Positions 14,156-18,557 of a DNA stretch of 18,557 nucleotides are shown in pieces. The stretch covers positions 1-18,557 of the forward strand of contig JAAYOX010000284.1 in assembly GCA_012520135.1 (NCBI GenBank). The letters run 5' to 3'. The DNA is from Clostridia bacterium. Its GTDB lineage: Bacteria; Bacillota; DULZ01. The notes under the pieces are model-generated. The model was not told the DNA's origin. It worked only from the letters and a program-made list of their open reading frames with translations, and did not search any database. Within the stretch, counting starts at the first letter, position 1; each line of letters starts with the position of its first letter. The translations under genes and the position numbers were made by a program.

Positions 14156-14182
14156 AGGCACAAAAGGCAGGTGGGGGTATGA
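14126..14182 (+). CDS. Possible 18-residue leader peptide upstream of ecfA1
   Basis: An ATG at 14126 follows a perfect Shine-Dalgarno AGGAGGTG (14109-14116) with 9-nt spacing. It opens an 18-codon frame, M-P-V-F-P-G-L-C-F-F-R-H-K-R-Q-V-G-V. The TGA stop (14180-14182) overlaps the ecfA1 ATG (14179-14181) in ATGA form. The frame runs through the terminator-like hairpin and T-run, so ribosomes on it would disturb the hairpin and could deliver ribosomes to ecfA1. I know no family for the peptide, and a chance frame is possible. It is listed because the ribosome binding site has no other gene to serve. Confidence 0.4.
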   Translation: MPVFPGLCFFRHKRQVGV

Positions 14183-15003
14183 TTCAAGTAATTGCGCTTG
14201 AACATAGCTATCAAGGCGGTGAAGCAGGAACAGTTAAGGCCGTTAACGGTGTTAGTCTTACCATCGAAAAAGGTGAATTTGTAGCGATCATCGGCCACAA
14301 CGGGTCCGGTAAGTCTACCTTGGCTAAACACTTAAACGGGTTGTTGTTACCTACCGGAGGACAAGTCCTGATTGACGGGTTAGATACCCTGAATCCGGAA
14401 AACATTTGGGACATTAGGCGTAGGGTAGGGATGGTTTTTCAGAATCCTGACAACCAGCTGGTAGCTACTACGGTGGAAGAAGATGTTGCATTTGGTCCTG
14501 AAAATTTGGGATTGCCGTCCCCGGAGATCCGGAACCGGGTTGATGAGGCGCTGGAATTAGTGCGCATGAGTGAATTTAAAAACAAAGAACCGCATCTCCT
14601 GTCGGGGGGGCAAAAACAGAGAGTTGCTATCGCCGGTGTCATTGCCATGAGGCCTGATTACTTGGTATTAGATGAGCCTACGGCCATGCTGGATCCCCAG
14701 GGCAGGCAGGAAGTGATGGCCACTGTTTTGCGTCTAAATAAGGAGGAGGGCTTAGGGGTAGTACACATTACTCATTATATGGATGAGGCTGTAAATGCGG
14801 ATCGAGTGATTGTCATGGAAAACGGTGAGATTGAACTGGAAGGTAAGCCCCGGGAAGTATTTGCCCAAGTAAGCAGGTTAAAAAAGTTGAGAATGGATGT
14901 TCCTCAAATGACAGAACTGGCAAGTTTGCTGCGTCAAGGAGGACTGGCTGTCCCTGAAGACGTGCTGACGGTGGAAGAAATGGTGAAATGCCTATGCGGA
15001 TAG
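14179..15003 (+). CDS. ecfA1: ECF transporter ATPase EcfA1
   Basis: EcfA1 is one of the two ATPases of the energy-coupling factor module that drives vitamin or metal uptake through exchangeable S components. The 274-residue protein has the Walker A motif G-H-N-G-S-G-K-S-T (39-47), Q-loop V-F-Q-N-P-D-N-Q-L (86-94), ABC signature L-S-G-G-Q-K-Q-R (141-148) and Walker B L-V-L-D-E-P-T (162-168). The switch histidine is in H-I-T-H. A GGTGG site lies 4 nt before the ATG. It overlaps ecfA2 by 10 nt. The location after rplQ is standard in Firmicutes. Confidence 0.96.
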   Translation: MIQVIALEHSYQGGEAGTVKAVNGVSLTIEKGEFVAIIGHNGSGKSTLAKHLNGLLLPTGGQVLIDGLDTLNPENIWDIRRRVGMVFQNPDNQLVATTVEEDVAFGPENLGLPSPEIRNRVDEALELVRMSEFKNKEPHLLSGGQKQRVAIAGVIAMRPDYLVLDEPTAMLDPQGRQEVMATVLRLNKEEGLGVVHITHYMDEAVNADRVIVMENGEIELEGKPREVFAQVSRLKKLRMDVPQMTELASLLRQGGLAVPEDVLTVEEMVKCLCG

Positions 15004-15857
15004 TAGTGGAAAAGGTATCCTATATCTATAAAAAAGGTACCCCCTTTGAGACCCGGGCTTTAGATGATATTAACCTTACCATTGAGCCGGGGGAGTTTGT
15101 GGGCCTGATTGGCCATACGGGTTCAGGCAAGTCAACCTTGGTCCAACATTTAAACGGTCTTTTATTACCTTCAGAGGGTAATATTTGGGTAGGGGACTTG
15201 GATGTCCTGTCTGATAAAGGAAACTTGAAAAAAATCAGGCAGCGAGTAGGGCTGGTCTTCCAGTATCCGGAACACCAATTATTTGAAGAAACTGTTTACG
15301 ACGATGTTGCCTTTGGCCCCAAAAACCTTGGTCTAAGCCCTGAAGAAATTGATGTCAGGGTTAGAGAAGCCCTTACCATGGTAGGCTTAGATATCGACAG
15401 TGTGAAAGACCGGTCGCCTTTTGCCTTAAGCGGCGGGCAAATGCGCCGGGTAGCCATTGCCGGGGTTTTGGCTATGGGCCCCCAAGTTTTGATTTTGGAT
15501 GAACCTACCGCCGGATTAGATCCTAAGGGCAGGGATGAGATTTTGGAGCAGATTGCGGCTATGCATCGCTCATTGGGTATCACTGTAGTGTTGGTCTCCC
15601 ATAATATGGAGGATGTTGCCCGTTACGCCAACCGGGTATTGGTCATGCACCGGGGCAAAGTGGTCATGGACGGGCCTCCCAGGCAGGTCTTTGCTCGTAC
15701 AAAAGAATTGCAGTCCATTGGTTTGGGCGTGCCCTTGGTAGGCATTCTGATGGAACGCCTAAAAGAGTTAGGTTATAACCTCAGGACAGATGTCTTAACG
15801 GTAGAAGAGGCAGGTAAGGAAATCCTGGATTGGTGGAGAGATAGGAACAATGCTTAA
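14994..15857 (+). CDS. ecfA2: ECF transporter ATPase EcfA2
   Basis: This is the second ATPase of the ECF module, pairing with EcfA1. The 287-residue product (M-R-I-V-V-E-K-V-S-Y) has Walker A G-H-T-G-S-G-K-S-T (40-48), V-F-Q-Y-P-E-H-Q-L-F-E-E-T-V, signature L-S-G-G-Q-M-R-R-V-A and Walker B L-I-L-D-E-P-T-A-G-L-D. The switch region S-H-N-M-E-D is characteristic of the A2 type. I chose ATG 14994 because of the GGTGA-like site 7 nt upstream; ATG 14988 would add two residues. It overlaps both neighbours (10 nt with ecfA1, 8 nt with ecfT), implying strict coupling. Confidence 0.95.
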   Translation: MRIVVEKVSYIYKKGTPFETRALDDINLTIEPGEFVGLIGHTGSGKSTLVQHLNGLLLPSEGNIWVGDLDVLSDKGNLKKIRQRVGLVFQYPEHQLFEETVYDDVAFGPKNLGLSPEEIDVRVREALTMVGLDIDSVKDRSPFALSGGQMRRVAIAGVLAMGPQVLILDEPTAGLDPKGRDEILEQIAAMHRSLGITVVLVSHNMEDVARYANRVLVMHRGKVVMDGPPRQVFARTKELQSIGLGVPLVGILMERLKELGYNLRTDVLTVEEAGKEILDWWRDRNNA

Positions 15858-16647
15858 AGATATTACAATTGGACAGTACATACCGGGTAAATCCCTGGTT
15901 CACATCCTGGATCCCCGCACTAAGATTTTAAGTGCCGTGATTTTCATGATCGCTTTGTTTTCGGTCAATAGTCCATTAGGGTACGTTTCCATGGGCATCT
16001 TTACCTTTCTGGTAGTCTGGTTGTCCCAGATTCCTTTTCATTATTTACTCAGAGGGTTGAAGCCCGTACTGATTATTATTGTTTTTACCGTTACCTTACA
16101 CCTGTTTTTAACTCCCGGCTCGGAAATATTCAGGTGGGGCATTCTTAAAATCACCGTGGAAGGGGTACGGCAGGGGGTATTTATGGGTTTAAGACTAATC
16201 TTTTTAGTCTTCATCACCTCCTTGTTGACTTTGACTACTTCGCCCATCAGCCTGACGGACGGGTTGGAATACCTGCTTAGCCCGGGGCGAAAAGTGGGGC
16301 TGCCTGCCCACGAATTGGCCATGATGATGAGCATCGCCCTGCGTTTTATTCCCACCTTGCTGGAGGAAACGGAGAAAATAATGAAAGCCCAAATGGCTAG
16401 GGGAGCGGACTTCGAAAGCGGTAATCTCTGGCGGCGGGCCAAAAACATGGTGCCCCTGTTGGTGCCTCTCTTTGTCAGTGCCTTTCGACGGGCCGATGAT
16501 TTGGCCATGGCCATGGAAGCTCGTTGCTACCGGGGGGGAACCGGCAGGACCCGGCTAAAAGAACTGGTGATGTATAACCGTGATTATTTTACCTTATTCT
16601 TTATGGTTTGTTTTTTAATTTACGCCATTATAACCAGATATATTTAG
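15850..16647 (+). CDS. ecfT: ECF transporter membrane subunit EcfT
   Basis: EcfT is the transmembrane coupling protein linking EcfA1A2 to S components. The 265-residue product begins with the usual Y-I-P-G-K-S-L-V-H-I-L-D-P-R-T-K segment. Several hydrophobic segments lie at about residues 27-60, 70-90, 108-130 and 243-262. The two coupling-helix motifs are visible as A-R-G (183-185, in Q-M-A-R-G-A) and A-R-C (224-226, in A-M-E-A-R-C-Y-R-G-G); the second has Cys where Gly is often drawn. No S-component gene is adjacent, which fits a shared (group II) ECF module. The start overlaps ecfA2 by 8 nt. Confidence 0.95.
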   Translation: MLKDITIGQYIPGKSLVHILDPRTKILSAVIFMIALFSVNSPLGYVSMGIFTFLVVWLSQIPFHYLLRGLKPVLIIIVFTVTLHLFLTPGSEIFRWGILKITVEGVRQGVFMGLRLIFLVFITSLLTLTTSPISLTDGLEYLLSPGRKVGLPAHELAMMMSIALRFIPTLLEETEKIMKAQMARGADFESGNLWRRAKNMVPLLVPLFVSAFRRADDLAMAMEARCYRGGTGRTRLKELVMYNRDYFTLFFMVCFLIYAIITRYI

Positions 16648-16662
16648 CTGGGAAGTGAACCT

Positions 16663-17409
16663 ATGAGACGCATAAAAATGTGCCTAGCATACGATGGTAC
16701 CAACTATGCCGGCTGGCAAGTGCAAGCAGGGCAGGGTAGGGTAGAGACGGTACAAGGCACAGTCGAAAAAGCCTTAGCCCTGATTACCAAGGAAGAAGGA
16801 ATTCGAGTGGTAGGGGCCGGGCGGACCGACGCCGGTGTCCACGCCAGGGGACAAGTAATCCATTTTGATACCCAAAGCCGGATTCCCATTAACCGTTTTC
16901 CGGCAGCTTTAAACAGTGTTTTGCCACCGGATATTCGCTTTTACGAGGCGGAAGAGGTATCCGGTGATTTTCATGCCCAATATTGGGCTAAAGAAAAAAC
17001 CTATCGATATACCTTAGACCGGAGCCCTGTACCCGATGTGTTTTTACGGAATTATGCCTGTCATGTGCCTTATGAACTGGATGTGGCAACGATGAAAGAG
17101 GCAGCACAGTATCTTATAGGTACCCATGATTTTCGCAGCTTTTGTGCCGCCGGCAGTTCAGTAAAGACTTTTGTGCGAACTATTAAGGAAATCCATCTGA
17201 GTGAAACAGGTTCCCTGATTTATGTAAACATTACTGCTGACGGTTTTCTATATAACATGATCCGTATTATTGTGGGGACCCTATTGGAAATCGGTCGGGG
17301 TAAGATGCCGCCCGGTTATATTACCAAATTGATTGCCGCCCGGGATCGCTCATTGGCCGGCCCTACTGCTCCCGCTAAAGGACTTTGCCTGGAAAATGTG
17401 GTTTATTAA
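16663..17409 (+). CDS. truA: tRNA pseudouridine(38-40) synthase TruA
   Basis: TruA converts uridines 38-40 in the anticodon stem-loop of tRNAs to pseudouridine. The 248-residue length is normal. The catalytic aspartate D56 is in G-A-G-R-T-D-A-G-V-H-A-R-G-Q-V-I-H-F. Other family marks are the N-terminal L-A-Y-D-G-T-N-Y-A-G-W-Q, F-H-A-Q-Y-W-A-K-E-K-T-Y-R-Y, H-D-F-R-S-F-C-A and F-L-Y-N-M-I-R-I-I-V-G-T-L. A weak GGGAAGTG-like site lies 15 nt after ecfT, so it is probably co-transcribed with the ECF genes. Confidence 0.98.
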   Translation: MRRIKMCLAYDGTNYAGWQVQAGQGRVETVQGTVEKALALITKEEGIRVVGAGRTDAGVHARGQVIHFDTQSRIPINRFPAALNSVLPPDIRFYEAEEVSGDFHAQYWAKEKTYRYTLDRSPVPDVFLRNYACHVPYELDVATMKEAAQYLIGTHDFRSFCAAGSSVKTFVRTIKEIHLSETGSLIYVNITADGFLYNMIRIIVGTLLEIGRGKMPPGYITKLIAARDRSLAGPTAPAKGLCLENVVY

Positions 17410-17532
17410 CAGGTTCTGAACTGTATTTTGACTGTTTTACCGGCCATGGCGCTAAGTGATCTACTCCTGCCCTGTCTACTAAAGGAATATAGTCTGTGCT
17501 TGGAATAATTTTACTCTGAATTTTTGTCTCAG

Positions 17533-17562
17533 TTAACAGGAATATAAAAACTAATCTAGAAT
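17533..17562 (+). promoter_or_regulatory. Candidate sigma-A promoter for dat
   Basis: In the AT-rich truA-dat gap, TTAACA (17533-17538, one mismatch to TTGACA) is followed after 18 nt by TAGAAT (17557-17562, one mismatch to TATAAT). Transcription would start near 17569, about 70 nt before the dat ATG. A second TAGAAT occurs 12 nt downstream (17569-17574) in a direct repeat. TATAAT at 17608-17613 lacks a good -35 partner. Confidence 0.4.
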
Positions 17563-17577
17563 TTAAACTAGAATTTA
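17556..17577 (+). repeat. Tandem 10-bp direct repeat upstream of dat
   Basis: CTAGAATTTA occurs at 17556-17565 and again at 17568-17577, a 12-bp period. Each copy contains a -10-like TAGAAT. The repeat lies at the predicted start of dat transcription, so it could hold twin promoters or a tandem operator; it may also be chance in AT-rich DNA. Confidence 0.5.
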
Positions 17578-17640
17578 TATTTAGTACTCTTAGTAATCTT
17601 TTACATTTATAATTGGTAAACTTTGGAAGGAAGTGTATCA

Positions 17641-18504
17641 ATGAATGGGATAGCCTATGTCAACGGAAAATTTGTTTCCTTGGACGAAGCATATGTTCAC
17701 GTAGAAGATAGGGGCCATCAGTTTGGTGATGGAGTTTATGAGGTTGTCTATGCTTTCAACGGCGTTCCCTTTGGTTTAGAAGAGCACATGAACCGGTTTT
17801 TTAACAGTATGGCCATGATCAGGATTAATCCTTCCTATACAAAAGAGGAAGTGACTGCTTTGATTCAGGAGGCCTTAAAAAGATCCGGTTTTGAGCATGC
17901 ACAAATCTACTATCACATGACGAGGGGAACCAGTAAAAGGAGCCATCCCTTCCCCGGTAATGATGTGCCCGGCAATTTAGTCATTACGGTCCGCCAGGCT
18001 GTCCCTTTGGCTGATGAATTAGGGGAAAAAGGAGTAGTGGCCCACTTGGTGGAGGATATTCGCTGGGGACGCTGCAACATCAAGAGCCTTAATTTACTGC
18101 CCAATGTGTTAGCCAAACAAGAAGCCTTGGACCGTGGAGCTTTTGAGGCAATATTATGTAAAGATGGATATATTACGGAGGGTTCCGTGTCCAATTGTTT
18201 CATTGTAGCCAATGGTAAAGTACAGACTCACCAGGCAGACAATAGGATTCTGCCCGGGATTACCAGAATGCATGTTATCCAGCTTTGCCATGAATTAGGT
18301 ATCGAAGTGAGGGAGATTCCCTTTACGCCTCAAGAATTGTATGAGGCTGAGGAGGCATTTTTCACAGGTTCCGGAATCGAAGTTCTACCCATCATTAGAG
18401 TTGACGAACATGTTATCAATCAGGGCCGGGTTGGACCAATCAGTGCCCAACTGCGTAAGGCATATAAAAAATTAATTGCCGACCGTTGCAATGTTGGTGA
18501 ATAA
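17641..18504 (+). CDS. dat: D-amino-acid transaminase (PLP class IV)
   Basis: This class IV PLP aminotransferase most resembles D-amino-acid transaminase, which makes D-glutamate from D-alanine and 2-oxoglutarate for peptidoglycan. Key features are E-D-R-G-H-Q-F-G-D-G-V-Y-E-V (about 22-35), V-E-D-I-R-W-G-R-C-N-I-K-S-L-N-L-L with the PLP lysine K148, and I-T-E-G-S-V-S-N with E180. The ATG at 17641 (287 residues) follows GGAAGGAAG by 7 nt; a TTG at 17623 precedes that site and is rejected. A branched-chain or aminodeoxychorismate-lyase role is less likely given the R-W-x-R-C-x-I-K-S-L-N motif. It appears to be its own transcription unit. Confidence 0.9.
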   Translation: MNGIAYVNGKFVSLDEAYVHVEDRGHQFGDGVYEVVYAFNGVPFGLEEHMNRFFNSMAMIRINPSYTKEEVTALIQEALKRSGFEHAQIYYHMTRGTSKRSHPFPGNDVPGNLVITVRQAVPLADELGEKGVVAHLVEDIRWGRCNIKSLNLLPNVLAKQEALDRGAFEAILCKDGYITEGSVSNCFIVANGKVQTHQADNRILPGITRMHVIQLCHELGIEVREIPFTPQELYEAEEAFFTGSGIEVLPIIRVDEHVINQGRVGPISAQLRKAYKKLIADRCNVGE

Positions 18505-18521
18505 TTATGTAAGTGCTTGCA

Positions 18522-18549
18522 TTGACGATAAATTGGCTTTTGTGATAAC
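18522..18549 (+). promoter_or_regulatory. Weak promoter-like pair at window end
   Basis: TTGACG (18522-18527) is followed after 16 nt by GATAAC (18544-18549), with TG at the extended -10 position (18541-18542). This could drive a gene beyond the window. The -10 matches only four of six consensus bases, and the downstream gene cannot be seen. Confidence 0.3.
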
Positions 18550-18557
18550 ATTAATCA

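Noticed and set aside
16041..16514. 157-codon open frame on the minus strand inside ecfT
   Set aside because: It is fully antisense to a well-supported membrane protein gene, has no ribosome binding site of note, and its composition reflects the reverse of hydrophobic codons.
17409..17429. Possible terminator after truA (ACAG...CTGT stem followed by ATTTT)
   Set aside because: The stem is about 6 bp with a bulged G and a 3-nt loop, and the T-run is only four; too weak to call.
17410..17640. T-box or riboswitch upstream of dat
   Set aside because: No T-box TGGNACC core, specifier-type structure or known aptamer motif was recognised, and the gap is AT-rich without strong stems.

Overview
This window is a long run of co-directional (+ strand) ribosomal protein and housekeeping genes: the S10, spc and alpha operons fused into one block, followed by an ECF transporter energy module, truA and a D-amino-acid transaminase. 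Gene order and protein features point to a Gram-positive bacterium of the Clostridia, probably near Peptococcaceae/Desulfotomaculum-like lineages. The signs are strong AGGAGG-type ribosome binding sites, many GTG/TTG starts, a zinc-type S14, a KOW-domain protein between map and infA, rpsD inside the alpha operon, and ecfA1-ecfA2-ecfT-truA after rplQ. The taxon is inferred from order and motifs; no database search was possible. Base composition looks mid-40s % GC by eye.

Layout: 2-3606 is the distal S10 operon (rplD 3' end, rplW, rplB, rpsS, rplV, rpsC, rplP, rpmC, rpsQ). 3650-9004 is the spc operon (rplN, rplX, rplE, rpsN, rpsH, rplF, rplR, rpsE, rpmD, rplO, secY). 9076-11177 is adk, map, a KOW-domain RNA-binding protein gene, infA and rpmJ. 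A 156-nt leader with competing inverted repeats (11178-11333) precedes rpsM, rpsK, rpsD, rpoA and rplQ (11334-14089). An 89-nt junction (14090-14178) holds a terminator-like hairpin with a T7 run and a possible 18-codon leader peptide whose stop overlaps the ecfA1 start. ecfA1, ecfA2, ecfT and truA follow to 17409. A 231-nt AT-rich gap with a plausible promoter precedes dat (17641-18504). The last 53 nt hold a weak promoter-like pair.

Together the genes build both ribosomal subunits, start translation (IF1), transcribe (RpoA), insert membrane proteins (SecY), recycle adenylates (Adk), trim N-terminal methionine (MetAP), modify tRNA (TruA) and power vitamin or metal uptake (EcfA1A2T). Most genes are tightly packed (gaps of 1-45 nt, several overlaps), so translational coupling and long read-through transcripts are likely. 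I found no rRNA, tRNA, CRISPR array, insertion sequence, frameshift or broken gene. I see no previously undescribed protein system. The most interesting material is non-coding: the rpmJ-rpsM leader and the rplQ-ecfA1 junction.
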